This document shows, one piece after another, positions 48,228-59,374 of a stretch of 64,000 nucleotides of DNA. Positions within the stretch are counted from its first letter, which is position 1, and the number at the start of each line of letters is the position of its first letter. The position numbers and the translations under genes were made by a program. This DNA comes from Malus domestica (taxonomy: Eukaryota > Streptophyta > Magnoliopsida > Rosales > Rosaceae), in the NCBI RefSeq assembly GCF_042453785.1, contig NC_091675.1, forward strand, positions 5,344,501 through 5,408,500, given 5' to 3'. Under the pieces are notes generated by a model. The model saw nothing but the letters and a program-made list of their open reading frames with translations. It was not told the origin of the DNA and made no database searches.

Positions 48228-48585
48228 TGTTGATGCACAAAACCGGAGGTCTTGGAACAACGTAAATCCGACCGTGAATCTGCAAGAATCTAAATAACAC
48301 AAGATGTATCGTGGTTCACCCCAATGTTTGGGCCACGTCCACACTGATTGTATTTCTCTGACTGTATGTATGGATTACAAAGATGAGGGGGAGTCCCCTA
48401 GAGAAAGAGAGTGTTGTTGTGTATGTGAAGGTATTGCCCTCTGTTGGGTTCCTAGAGTCTCCCTTGTGAGGGGGGAGGAGTCCCCTTTTATAGAATAAGG
48501 GGCTCCTTTTTTTACATAATCATATGAGCTGGGTAATGAGGCCCAATGTATCAAAGTCTGAGGCCCAATATGTGTGGTACCAACA
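48228..48585 (+). repeat. left LTR of the 48.2-51.5 kb element
   Basis: TG...CA terminated; close match to 51133-51491 and, over its first 130 bases, to the solo LTR at 2757. Confidence 0.85.
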
Positions 48586-49379
48586 GTAGTCCCCCAAGTC
48601 TTCAATCAAGAGAGTCTTTTGGCTGGAGACTTCAAATCCAATCCATGTACGGGCTGAAGTGGCTAGATGTCTTGAACCAATACTCAACCCAAGGTAATGC
48701 TCAACATAAAGAAATACTCGGCTAGAGGTATGACGCGTTACGAGACTGCTCGGCTGGAGGCGATGCTCGTTGCGAGGCTGCTCGGCTAGAGTCGTTTGTT
48801 CGGCTGGAGGTGATGCTCGTTGTGAGGCGGCTCAGTTAGAGGCTATGCTCGCTGCGAGACGGCTCGGCTCGTGGTATTCCTCATTGCAAGTATCTACTTT
48901 ATGTCGACATGCACTCAATATGAGTTGATTCTCAACATGACTTGAGTCTGCTTGTCGGGTTCGCATATTGGGTCTATGTGTCAGATCCGCAGATCGGGTC
49001 CGCATGTCAGGTCTTTAAGTCGGGGCTATATGTAGGGTCATCAAGTTGTGTCCAGGCACATAGGTGTCCCAATAAGCGAATGTCCGAGCAAGTAGGTGTC
49101 CGGTCAGACAAGAGATCACCATGAGCACGTGGCTCATCAGTCTATAAGTTGGTAGACTTCTTTAATCAGCAACAATGTTGATCAGTGGATCTAGTTGCTC
49201 AATAATTCCTAACAATAAATGACAATATAAGTACGACCGTATAATGAACAAATCAAATTGACAAAGTTTGTCAAGGCAAAATATTGCACTATGTGCCTTC
49301 TATAAATAAATAATTTATTATGTTGTGTGATAAATGACATGTTGCATAAATCAACAATATATATTAGGTATTGCCTAAA

Positions 49380-49387
<8 letters not shown>

Positions 49388-49435
<48 letters not shown>
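49388..49435. repeat. (TA)n microsatellite
   Basis: About 24 TA units inside the LTR element; a shorter TA-rich run is at 49580-49604. The surrounding 49040-50100 is otherwise AT-rich with nothing recognised. Confidence 0.9.
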
Positions 49436-49437
<2 letters not shown>

Positions 49438-50224
49438 CATAAATAAATGATTTATTCAGTTGTTTGATAAATCACATGTTGTATAAGTGACATAGTTTAA
49501 AGGCAGTCACAATATTCTAGACCATAAATAAATATTGCGCATGTACTTGGGTTAAATATGTGTCACTAGGCGATGAATAATATATATACATATATATATA
49601 TATATTATATTTTTATTCAAGTTGTTGATATCCAATTTGGTCAGACTTGTCACCTGTTATGGGAAATAGTCATGTGATAAACCATTAATAAGATACAAAG
49701 ACTAATGATATTATAAAAGAATTAAGCAGCGCGTGAACATCTATTATGTAGCTTGTAATGTTGTTCCTAGTGTGTGTGATATAAAGACATCGTGCGAACT
49801 AGCCTGTATATTTTCGACTGCCGACTCACATCCACTTTCAGCAAATAAAATACAAAAGAGAAAGTAAAGATATCATGCTGTTTGTGGGGAAGGTTTAAAG
49901 CAAAAGTTGGGAGGTATTCATTTTAAGCAAAGATACCCGGTAAGCTCCACTTTCAACTTTATTACTCCATTAGCAATAGTGAAAGTTTTCGTGGAGTGTC
50001 AGCAATCATGTAATAAATAATATAAAATAATAATAAAGTATTTAAATAAATAGAAATAATTTGTACATGAAGTGTCAGCAATCATGTAGAAGATGGAGTG
50101 CTTATCCAACAGAAATAATATAAAATATGTAATAGGCATCTTCACCGGGCAAATATGGAATAAATAATATAAAATAATAATAAGATATTAACAGAGATAA
50201 TTTGTAGAAGATTGAGTCCTTATC

Positions 50225-50745
50225 TTCTCCGATGGATTGTTGTCGGAGAGCAGTGTCTTGCACTGGACCAGAGTCTTGGTGTAGATCCATCATTGAGTTT
50301 ACCAGGCTTGCAGGTCCACACACAACACCATGGGAGAAAACGTGTTGTCGTCCACCACAACTGTGACCTCCTTCTCGTGGCCGCTGATACGGCTGAGCTC
50401 CGGTACGTTGGCAACGGTGCGAGTTGGGTTCGACATGCCTTCGAAATAGAGTACCTTGGTCTTCCCGACCTCAATAGCATTCCTCCCCATGTCCATGTCG
50501 TTGACGTCACAAACGTTGTCGTTATGTTGCATGCCCTAGGGAAGAAATGAGACATGAGGGCATGGGTCCCTCTATAGACGGTTCTTGAGGCTACGATGTG
50601 TTCCCCGCTGTTGACGAGCTGGAGCAGGATGGAGGATATGGCTGACATCCCAGAGGACGTGCAGTAGGCGGCCTATGTGCCTTCGAGGGCTTCCATCTGG
50701 CGACTGATATTGAGCACGGCTGGGTCTTCCCAGGTTGCAGCAGCA
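50225..50745 (-). pseudogene. MGL: methionine gamma-lyase fragment captured in the LTR element
   Basis: On the minus strand the pieces MSAISSILLQLVNSGEHIVA, RGTHALMSHFFPRACNITT, KTKVLYFEGMSNPTRTV, VPELSRI, VTVVVD and CGPASLVNSMMDLHQ follow in order the central part of plant methionine gamma-lyase, a cytosolic PLP enzyme that splits methionine into methanethiol, 2-oxobutyrate and ammonia. The family's N-terminal third and C-terminal half are missing, and the copy is broken several times and intronless over the visible part. It lies antisense to the LTRs. It cannot encode a working enzyme. Confidence 0.75.
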
Positions 50746-51132
50746 GGCAAGGACAACAACATGGGCTTTTTGGCGGCAAACTAATCCCTGAGATTTGGTG
50801 TTAGCCATGTTGATAGTGGGGACAACAACATGGACTTCTTACTGTTGAGAGTGGGGAAAACTAATCCCTGGATTTAGTGTCAGCCATGTTTGCTTTTTTT
50901 GCTAATGGAGTTCAGGGTCGGACGTAAGGCTACGGCGTCAGTACGATGAGGTTCACTTCTTCCTCTCAGGCTCGCGGTTGGACCCAAAAGTGATCTGACG
51001 GCTATGGTGTGTATGGTTTGCGCGATTTTTGCGGATTCACGGTGGATATTGTGGTGTCACGGTGGTGAGATGAAAAAAAATGAAAGAGAACAGACATAGC
51101 TTTTCGTGTCGTTTCCCACAGACGGCGCTAAA

Positions 51133-51491
51133 TGTTGATGCACAAAACCGGAGGTCTTGGAACAACGTAAATCTGACCGTGAATTTGCAAGAATCTAAAT
51201 TACACAAGATGTATCGTGGTTCATCCCAATGTTTGGGCGATGTCTACACTGATTGTATTTCTCTGACTCTATGTATGGATTACAAGGATGAGGGGGAGTC
51301 CCCCAGAGAAAAAAGTGTTGTTGTGTATGTGAGGGTATTGCCCTCTGTTGGGTTCCTAGAGTCTCCCTTGTGAGGGGGGGGAGGAGTCATCTTTTATAGA
51401 ATAAGGGGCTCCTCTTTTTACATAATCATATGGGCTGGGTAATGAGGCCCAATGTATCAAAGTCTGAGACCCAATATGTGTGGTACCAACA
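51133..51491 (+). repeat. right LTR of the 48.2-51.5 kb element
   Basis: Direct repeat of 48228-48585; preceded by GACGGCGCTAAA. Confidence 0.85.
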
Positions 51492-51714
51492 GACATAAAG
51501 CTTCAGATTGCCACATCAACCATCAATTGGAATTTGACTCTTATAATTTGACATTTTCTTTGGAGATTGTCTAAAGGATGTCATATGTATGCACAAGGGC
51601 ATGATGAAACCTTTGGACCCCTCAAATTATGCAGTTTTGCTGGTTTTGGTGTTAATGTGAAAGTTATTAGAGGGACCTTCTTTCTGTTTCTTTCTTTCCG
51701 GCCCTTTTGTTCTT

Positions 51715-54700
51715 CGCTTTCGACAGCCGGCACTCCATGATCACGTCGAATCCTTATGAAAATGAATCCAGAACAAAATCGCGCTAAAGCTAGGGCGTCA
51801 CCCGTAAGTGGCGCGCTGTGTGGCCCGAGCACAGTGATAAGTGAGCAAGGGTCGCTGTATCTCCATCGGCACCCGGATGCAGTGTTAAATGAGCAAGGGG
51901 GCCATAGAAACTTCTTTTCGAACGACTCCACTCAAAGTTGTTTGGGAGCATATGCTCCTATCAACTTTACCCGGGACACACAAAAGAAGTACTTTGATCC
52001 TATTAGACGGGGGAGGGTGAAGAAGCTAGGACAGAAGGGTAGAGTTCAAGAGAGCAAAATGCGTTTAGGAACGTGGAATATAGGAACCTTAACGGGAAAA
52101 TCTATGGAAGTAGTGGAAGTTATGGTGAGGAGAAGGATAAATATTATGTGCCTACAAGAAACTAAGTGGGTTGGTAGTAAGGCAAAGGATCTAGAAAACT
52201 CAGGGTTTAAACTTGGGTATTCGGGCACAAATAGAACGAGAAACGGTGTTGGCATCATCGTGGACAAGACCTTGGTACAAGATGTTGTAGATATCAAGAG
52301 GGTAGGAGATAGAATCATGGCAATCAAGATTGTAATAGGACAAGAACTTATCAATGTGATTAGTGCGTACGCACCTCAAGTAGGGTTGGATACGAGTTCG
52401 AAGGAGAAATTTTGGGAAGATCTTGGAGACTTGGTGCAAGGAATTGCTCAGACGGAGAAGTTATTTATAGGAGGAGATTTAAATGGACACGTGGGCAGGG
52501 AGACAGGCAACTATGGAGGTTTTCATGGTGGCCATGGTTTTGGGGAGAGAAACGAGAATGGGGAAGCTATCTTGGATTTTGCAATGGCATATGATCTCTT
52601 CTTAGCCAACACCTTCTTTAAGAAGAGAGAAGAACATGTGATCACCTACAAGAGTGGGTCGTCAAAAACACAAATAGATTTTCTTCTAATGAGGAAAGGG
52701 GATCGTATAACTTGTAAGGATTGCAAAGTTATACCAGGAGAGAGCGTGGCTAATCAACATCGCTTGTTGGTGATGGATGTACATATCAAAAGAGTAAGAC
52801 AAAAGAACAAGACTTGGAAGTGCCCAAGAACTAGATGGTGGAATCTAAAAGAAGAAAAACAAGCCATTTTCAAAGAGAAGGTAATCACCCAATGTGTGTG
52901 GGATAGAGAGGGGGAAGCTAGCCAAATGTGGGATTCCATGGCTAGTTGTATCCGAAAAGTAGCAAAAGAGGTATTAGGAGAGTCCAAGGGCTTTGCCCCA
53001 CACCAAAAGGAATCTTGGTGGTGGAATGAGGAGGTACAAACAAAGGTGAAGGCTAAGAAGGAATGTTGTAAAGCCTTATACAAGGAGAGGACCGATGAAA
53101 ATGGTGAAAGGTATAGAAAAGCGAAGCAAGAGGCGAAGAAAGCTGTCAGAGAAGCTAAGTTAGCGGCTTACGACGATATGTATAAACGACTAGATACCAA
53201 AGAAGGAGAGTTGGATATCTATAAACTAGCTAGAGCAAGGGAAAAGAAGACAAGGGACCTAAACCAAGTGAGGTGCATCAAGGATGAGGATGGAAAGGTT
53301 CTTGCTACAGAGAACGCGGTTAAAGACAGATGGAGAGGTTATTTTCATAATCTTTTCAATGAAGGACATGAAAGGAGTGCTTCTTTAGGGGAGTTGAGTA
53401 ACTCAGAAGAGTGTAGAAACTACTCCTTTTATCGTCGAATCCGGAAGGAAGAAGTGGTTGTAGCTTTGAAGAAGATGAAGCATAGAAAAGCAATAGGCCC
53501 AGACGATATACCAATTGAAGTGTGGAAAGTTTTGGGAGAGACAGGTATAACATGGCTCACTGACCTTTTCAATAGGATTTTGAAAACGAAGAAGATGCCA
53601 AATGAGTGGCGAACGAGCACTTTGGTGCCTATCTACAAGAATAAGGGCGACGTACAAAATTGCATGAACTATAGGGGTATTAAGCTAATGAGTCATACAA
53701 TGAAGCTCTGGGAGAGAGTCATTGAGCATAGATTGAGGCAAGAGACACGGGTTTCGGACAACCAATTCGGGTTCATGCCAGGGCGCTCAACCATGGAGGC
53801 AATCTATCTCTTACGAAGATTGATGGAAAGATATAGAGATGGGAAAAAGGATTTACACATGGTCTTTATAGATTTGGAAAAAGCGTATGATAGGGTCCCA
53901 AGAGACATTCTTTGGAGGATTTTAGAGAAGAAAGGAGTACGAGTAGCATATATCCAAGCTATAAAGGATATGTATGAAGGAGCAAAGACTGCCGTAAGAA
54001 CTCATGAAGGACAAACCGAAAGCTTTCCCATAACTGTAGGATTACATCAAGGCTCATCCTTAAGTCCTTACCTTTTTGCGTTGGTAATGGATGAGTTAAC
54101 AGGACATATTCAAGATGATATTCCTTGGTGTATGCTTTTCGCAGACGATATAGTGTTGATAGATGAAACTCAGGAAGGGGTAAATGCAAAGCTTAACCTT
54201 TGGAGAGAAGTGTTGGAATCTAAAGGTCTTCGCCTAAGCCGATCAAAGACAGAATATATGGAGTGCAAGTTCAGTGCAAATGGAGGCCAAAACGAGTTAG
54301 GGGTGAGGATCGGAGATCAAGAAATACCAAAGAGCGACCGTTTTCGTTACCTAGGATCTATCTTGCAAAAGAACGGAGAATTAGATGGAGATCTCAACCA
54401 TAGAATACAAGCTGGATGGATGAAGTGGAAGAGTGCATCCGGCGTGTTGTGTGACCGCCGTATGCCACTGAAGCTCAAGGGAAAATCTTATAGGACGGCA
54501 ATAAGGCCGGCGATGCTGTATGGCACAGAATGTTGGGCGGTGAAACATCAACACGTACACAAAATGGGTGTAGCGGAGATGAGGATGCTTCGTTGGATGT
54601 GTGGGCACACGAGAAAGGATAAGATTAGGAATGAGGATATCCGGGGTAAAGTAGGAGTAGCCGAAATTGAAGGAAAGATGAGAGAAAATCGGTTACGGTG

Positions 54701-54914
54701 GTTTGGACATGTGCAAAGAAGGCCTACTGACGCTCCGATTAGAAGATGCGACTATGGGACAGAGGTTCAGGGCCGAAGGGGTAGAGGAAGACCTAGGAAA
54801 ACTTTGGAAGAGACTCTAAGAAAAGACTTAGAGTACTTGGATCTAACGAAGGACATGACACAGGATCGAGCACAATGGCGTTCTAAGATTCATATAGCCG
54901 ATCCCACTCAGTGA
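51715..54914 (+). mobile_element. RTE-type LINE, near full length
   Basis: Starts where homology with the duplicate flank stops (TTTTGTTCTT at 51714). It has a short leader and one long ORF. The 3' tail expected after the stop (as at 59925-59957) is missing: at CACTCAGTGA the sequence passes directly into the unrelated 54915 region. A single ORF with endonuclease and RT, and a relative with a TTG-repeat tail, fit the RTE clade. Confidence 0.8.
51756..54914 (+). CDS. LINE endonuclease/reverse transcriptase ORF, intact
   Basis: 1,052 residues without a break. Residues about 100-340 form an APE-type endonuclease: [37 protein letters not shown] and the closing [10 protein letters not shown] with its catalytic His. 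Residues about 560-860 form the reverse transcriptase: [14 protein letters not shown] (first Asp), [13 protein letters not shown], and FADDIVL (catalytic Asp pair). The C-terminus has [10 protein letters not shown] and a basic [11 protein letters not shown] stretch, common in plant RTE proteins. The first 100 residues have no recognised domain, and initiation could be at the later Met before RLGTWN. All catalytic motifs are present, so the source was active recently. Confidence 0.88.
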   Translation: MKMNPEQNRAKARASPVSGALCGPSTVISEQGSLYLHRHPDAVLNEQGGHRNFFSNDSTQSCLGAYAPINFTRDTQKKYFDPIRRGRVKKLGQKGRVQESKMRLGTWNIGTLTGKSMEVVEVMVRRRINIMCLQETKWVGSKAKDLENSGFKLGYSGTNRTRNGVGIIVDKTLVQDVVDIKRVGDRIMAIKIVIGQELINVISAYAPQVGLDTSSKEKFWEDLGDLVQGIAQTEKLFIGGDLNGHVGRETGNYGGFHGGHGFGERNENGEAILDFAMAYDLFLANTFFKKREEHVITYKSGSSKTQIDFLLMRKGDRITCKDCKVIPGESVANQHRLLVMDVHIKRVRQKNKTWKCPRTRWWNLKEEKQAIFKEKVITQCVWDREGEASQMWDSMASCIRKVAKEVLGESKGFAPHQKESWWWNEEVQTKVKAKKECCKALYKERTDENGERYRKAKQEAKKAVREAKLAAYDDMYKRLDTKEGELDIYKLARAREKKTRDLNQVRCIKDEDGKVLATENAVKDRWRGYFHNLFNEGHERSASLGELSNSEECRNYSFYRRIRKEEVVVALKKMKHRKAIGPDDIPIEVWKVLGETGITWLTDLFNRILKTKKMPNEWRTSTLVPIYKNKGDVQNCMNYRGIKLMSHTMKLWERVIEHRLRQETRVSDNQFGFMPGRSTMEAIYLLRRLMERYRDGKKDLHMVFIDLEKAYDRVPRDILWRILEKKGVRVAYIQAIKDMYEGAKTAVRTHEGQTESFPITVGLHQGSSLSPYLFALVMDELTGHIQDDIPWCMLFADDIVLIDETQEGVNAKLNLWREVLESKGLRLSRSKTEYMECKFSANGGQNELGVRIGDQEIPKSDRFRYLGSILQKNGELDGDLNHRIQAGWMKWKSASGVLCDRRMPLKLKGKSYRTAIRPAMLYGTECWAVKHQHVHKMGVAEMRMLRWMCGHTRKDKIRNEDIRGKVGVAEIEGKMRENRLRWFGHVQRRPTDAPIRRCDYGTEVQGRRGRGRPRKTLEETLRKDLEYLDLTKDMTQDRAQWRSKIHIADPTQ

Positions 54915-55174
54915 CTTGGATTTTCCAAGTCTCCAACCAAGAAGTTTTCCTCACTCGGGAAATTAAGGGAACACTACCCCAACCTACATGCTCCACTCAG
55001 AAAGCTTCAACATACAAGCTTCAACAAAAGAAAATTCAAAGAACTTAGCGAAGAAGGCTTTGGTGTATTTAACACAATACGTTGAAATGAAGGAAAGCTT
55101 ATTTATTGATATCCCCGATAAGCTACAAATATGTACATATACATGAGTCAAAATAAACACACAAGAGGGAGCCT

Positions 55175-55849
55175 TCACAAAGGTTGCTTAGGAGAAGTCT
55201 CAGCAGTCGGTAGAGCCCCAGAAAGAGAAGGCACCGGAGGGGGATCATTTGGAGCCTCAGTACTGGACAGAACCCTAGGAGGAGGAGGCATCAGAGGTTG
55301 ATCATTTGGAGCTTCATTACGCGGTACAGCCCCAGAAGACGAAGGCAATAAATGCCTTTGGAACAAACCCACAAATCTCTGATGATCAAGTAAAACCTGA
55401 CCATCAGTTTCCTTCATCTGGTCAAGCTTCCTCTTCATGTTTGTAGCATAGTCATGTGCGAGCCGGTGCAACTGTTTATTCTCATGCTTGAGCCCTCTAA
55501 TCTCCTGTTTGAGACTCATCACTTCAGCCGCCAATGATTCAACTTGGCGGGTTCGAGCAAATAGGCGTTGGGCCATATTAGACACAGAACCTGCACACTG
55601 AACACTGAGAGCCAGCGAATCCTTAACAGCTAACTCATCAGACCGTTTGGAAAGTAGTCTGTTATCTTTGGGAGTGAGAAGGTTCCTAGCCACCACCGTA
55701 GCGGTCATATCATTCTTCATCACGGAATCCCCAACGGTAAGAGGACCAGTTGGGGAGACGAAGGATGGGCGCCATATGTTGTCTGGAGAAGGCGGGGCTG
55801 CCTCTTCAACAAGGTTCAAGTCAAAACGACGGTCGGAGGGGCCAGACAT
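55175..55849 (-). CDS. element-borne coiled-coil ORF of unknown function
   Basis: 224 residues from MSGPSDRRFDLNLVEE (two codons more if the earlier Met is used). The N-terminal part is acidic, with a DLNL motif faintly like a plant repression motif. Residues about 90-150 form a strong heptad coiled coil (SLAAEVMSLKQEIRGLKHEN onward). The C-terminal 60 residues are Pro/Ser-rich with a repeated NEAPNDQP/TEAPNDPP unit. There is no enzymatic or nucleic-acid-binding motif. Near-identical proteins recur, from memory, as predicted proteins in apple and pear genomes, which fits a multicopy element. It is intact and runs opposite to the LTR-like end at 59100. Function unknown; a structural or gag-like role is only a guess. 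Confidence 0.6.
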   Translation of the reverse strand: MSGPSDRRFDLNLVEEAAPPSPDNIWRPSFVSPTGPLTVGDSVMKNDMTATVVARNLLTPKDNRLLSKRSDELAVKDSLALSVQCAGSVSNMAQRLFARTRQVESLAAEVMSLKQEIRGLKHENKQLHRLAHDYATNMKRKLDQMKETDGQVLLDHQRFVGLFQRHLLPSSSGAVPRNEAPNDQPLMPPPPRVLSSTEAPNDPPPVPSLSGALPTAETSPKQPL

Positions 55850-55984
55850 TTTCAAAGGTGTTGAAGAGAGAAGAGGTCGGACAAATCAAGATATTAGAAG
55901 TGCAAGAATGAAGCTTCTACTGGTGGAGATTCAAGTGTGCTTTGGAACTTAATGCCAGCCTCTATAAAAATCTGCACTCGACGG

Positions 55985-56230
55985 AGCTTCAGAAATCAAA
56001 GAGGCGCCTGCTCAGAAATCGAAGAGGCGTTTGCTTTCTCAAAAGTTGGGCTGCTTAGAGATCACGAGGGTTAATCTCAGAAATCGAAGAGCCGTTTGCT
56101 TTCTCAAAAGTTGGGCTGCTCAAAGACCACGAAGGCCGATCTCAGAAATCGAAGAGGCGCTCGCTTTCTCAAAAGCTGGGCTCCCTAGAGACCACGAGGG
56201 CCGATCTCAGAAATCGAAGAGGCACCTACT
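55985..56230. repeat. short tandem array, about 62-base unit
   Basis: Three to four units of TCAGAAATCGAAGAGGCG, then TTGCTTTCTCAAAAG, TGGGCTGC, and GACCACGAGGGCCGATC. A further unit is at about 57062-57130. Confidence 0.75.
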
Positions 56231-58000
56231 TTTCCAGCCTTGTCAGCACCTGTCACACGCACACTCAGCTTTGCGGAAATTATGGGCATTCTGTCAAAGA
56301 CTTCTGGGGAAGTAGAAAACACATGAATCTTACTGTTCAATCACCCACTTCCCACACGCAACAATAGCTCATGGGTACCACAGATAACTTTGCCAAAGTT
56401 CTCTGCCAAAGTTGAGCACGTGAAGCTTGTAGCTCCCACTACATCGCTCTGACCAAGAAGGGTAAAAAAATAGCAAAGAAACAGCACTAACAAAGTTTAG
56501 ACCCATAAATTTTGAAGGTCTAGCTACCATATTATTACCCACAAGGGTAAAGGAACAGTACCACTGCTGGATAATTGGAAAGTCCATGTATGTCAACCTC
56601 TGTGCTTCGTGGCAAGGTAGACTAGCAAACATGCCCAACCTTTACTCACATTCGAGAAAACACTCCCAATAAGATTGCTTGCTCCAAAATCGAAGAGGCA
56701 CCGTCCTCCGAATCTAAAGAGCCAGACTCCCAACATGACTACTTTCTTAAAAATCGAAGAGATGGTAAAGGAACAGTACCATTGCTGGATAATTGGAAAG
56801 TCCCTGTGTGTCAACCTCTGTGCTTCGTGGCAAGGTAGACTAGCAAACATGCCCAACCTTTACTCACATTCGAGAAAACACTCCCAACAAGATTGCTTGC
56901 TCCAAAATCGAAGAGGCACCACCCTCCGAATCTCGAGAGCCACTCTCCCAACATGATTACTTTCTCAAAAATCGAAGAGACACTGCTCCTCGAATCTCGA
57001 GAGCCAGACCCCCAGCATGATTGCTTTCTCAAAAATCGGTGAGGCACCGTTCTCTGAATCAATCGAAGAGGCGCTCGCTTTCTCAAAAGCTGGGCTGCTC
57101 AGAGACCACGAGGGCCGATCTCAGAAATCGAAGAGGCACCTACTTTTCTAGCCTTGTCAGCACCTGTCACACGCACACTCAGCTTTGCAGAAATTATGGG
57201 CATTTTGTCGAAGACTTCTGGTGAAGTAGAAAGCACATGAATCTTACTGTTCAATCACCCACTTCCCACACGCAACAATAACTCATGGGTACCACAGATC
57301 ACTTTGCCAAAGTTCTCTGCCAAAGTTGAGCACGTGAAGCTTGCAGCTCCCACTACATCGCTCTGACCAAGAAAGGTAAAAGAATAGCAAAGAAACAGCA
57401 CTAACAAAGTTTAGACACATAAATTTTGAAGGTCTAGCTACCATATTATTACCCACAAGGGTAAAGGAACAGTACCACTGCTGGATAATTGGAAAGTCCC
57501 TGTGTGTCAACCTCTGTGCTTCGTGGCAAGGTAGACTAGCAAACATGCCCAACCTTTACTCACATTCGAGAAAACAGTCCTAACAAGATTGCTTGCTCCA
57601 AAATCGAAGAGGCACCGTCCTCCGAATCTCGAGAGCCAGACTCCCAACATGACTACTTTCTCAAAATCGAAGAGAGGGTAAAGGAACAGTACCATTGCTG
57701 GATAATTGGAAAGTCCCTGTGTGTCAACCTTTGTGCTTCATGGCAAGGTAGACTAGCAAACATGTCCAACCTTTACTCACATTCGAGACAACACTCCCAA
57801 CAAGATTGCTTGCTCCAAAATCGAAGAGGCACTGCCTTCCGAATCTCGAGAGCCAGACTCCCAACATGATTACTTCCTCAAAAATCGAAGAGACACTGCT
57901 CTCCGAATCTCGAGAGTCAGACCCCCAGCATGATTGCTTTCTCAAAAATCGAAGAGGCATCGTTCTCCGAATCTCGAGAGCCAGATACCACAGACCACTT
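56200..58000. repeat. higher-order tandem duplication, about 0.91-kb period with 215-base subunits
   Basis: The block from 56203 recurs at 57117 (period 914): CACCTACTTTT, GTCACACGCACACTCAGC and so on. Within it a subunit beginning GGTAAAGGAACAGTACCA recurs at about 56546, 56765, 57461 and 57677, each followed by TGCTTCGTGGCAAGG and AAAATCGAAGAGGCACC. Small ORFs inside are repetitive by-products. Confidence 0.75.
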
Positions 58001-59374
58001 TTTCAAAGTGCTCTGACAGAGTTAAAACATGTGAAACTGGCAGCTCCCACTACCGTGCAATGACCAAGCAGGGTAAAGGAATAGCATTACTACTTGTTGT
58101 TAGGGAGACTCCTATATATGTCGACCTCCATCCCCAACGGACAGGCAGACCTGCAAAAATGCTCAACCCTTCATCATATCTGAGAGGGCACTCCCAACAA
58201 AGCCTTTCGAAATATTCAGCTTTCTTTCCCCCCGATAATACCTCTGCAAACAAGCTATACTAGAGCAAGAATATCTCATATCATCAGGGTTAAAAGCAAG
58301 AGTATCCCATATCATGCTTTTTCCCTGTTTTTTCTTTTGGCCTTGTTTTTACCTGCAAGACAAGGAGAAAGAAAGCAATCAGTCAGTACTTGGAATCAAG
58401 CTTCCAGCCAGGAACTGACTGCCTGGAACCCCTTACCTGATTACTTACCTGGCATTGCTCTCGAGTACTCATCTTCATCATCTTATGTTTCCAGGGAAGA
58501 TTCCGCATCTGCTTGAGGAACAGATAGGGCAAGTGCGAAGGATACAAGGAAGCATGTGGAGACAAGCGTAACAGCACACGTGCCGATACATCCATTACTC
58601 TGTCAAAAGCAAAAGTATCCCATATCAGCAGGGTGGAACGTACTCTAGATTTGATGGACTTGTTTTGACCCTCAAATTCTTCAGTCGGCCTTATACTCTG
58701 GAGGAAACCAGAAAACCCTCCAGCTCAGTTCAAGAATAAGCCTGTGGAAAGTTACTTCTTCAAAAGCAAAAGTATCTCATATCATCTCTTCTCATTTTTC
58801 TTCTCTTTATCCTTCATGCTGCTGCAAGATGGGGAGAAGGTGAACAATCAGTCGGAGCTCTGATTGCTTACCTTGTCTGTCACCTCTTTCAGCAGACCCC
58901 CTAGCTCGGCGACTTGGGGGACTCCTACTACATGGTTTGTATCGTGCTTGACCAAGCCTGAAACTACAAGTAAGCTTCAAGTGAAATTGATACATTACCT
59001 TGTGCATCTCCACCAGTTAAAGATACCACCCCTGGATGGAGGAAGAGTACTTCCAGAGAAAATGCCACATCTACCTATGAGACAGATAAGGCAAGTCAAG
59101 ACGACACCACACTCCGATACTTAGAAGTTTCGTGATTACGAGATCATTATCCCACAATATTTCCTAATGTCATTTGTACTAAATCATTCACTCGTACTCA
59201 CTAAAGGAGAGCTTGAACCTATGTACTTGTGTAAACCCTTCACAATTAATGAGAACTCTTCTATTCCGTGGGCGTAGCCAATCTGGGTGAACCACGTACA
59301 TCTTGTGTTTGCTTTCCTATCTCTATCCATTTATATACTTATCCACACTAATGACATGAGCAATCTAGCGAAGA
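58001..59374. other. right part of the unknown element
   Basis: Contains spaced repeats of AAAAGCA/AAGAGTATCCCATATCA (58284, 58607, 58760) and an LTR-end-like segment at 59100-59340. No coding region is supported. Confidence 0.45.

Larger units (their letters stand above)
48228..51491 (+). mobile_element. non-autonomous LTR retrotransposon (LARD/TRIM-like) with a captured host gene
   Basis: Two direct LTRs, 358 bases (48228-48585) and 359 bases (51133-51491), start TGTTGATGCAC and end ACCAACA. About 20 differences by eye (5-6%) point to an insertion of perhaps a few million years. The 2.5-kb interior has no gag or pol. It holds GCTCGGCTNGAGG-type short repeats (about 48710-48890), a long (TA)n run, and a methionine gamma-lyase fragment. 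The flanking 5-mers (CGATC and GACAT) do not match, so either the target duplication decayed or the pair of LTRs comes from recombination. Structurally it looks whole as a carrier. Confidence 0.82.
54915..59374. mobile_element. repeat-rich element of unknown class between two LINE copies
   Basis: 4.46 kb, unrelated to the LINEs on both sides. It holds an antisense coiled-coil ORF, two tandem arrays and, at about 59100-59340, LTR-end-like sequence (TGGGTGAACCACGTACATC followed by CTTGTGTTTGC). No gag, pol or transposase is seen. I infer a non-autonomous LTR-type derivative, but no second LTR is recognised. Both borders fall exactly on LINE sequence. Confidence 0.5.

Noticed and set aside
50572-50808. 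A separate small gene upstream of the MGL fragment
   Set aside because: The apparent protein is an out-of-frame reading overlapping the captured MGL sequence.
56369-57960. Repeated small ORFs with a GMFASLPCHEAQR-like peptide
   Set aside because: The peptide recurs only because the underlying 215-base unit is tandemly repeated; codon use and frame are not conserved across units.
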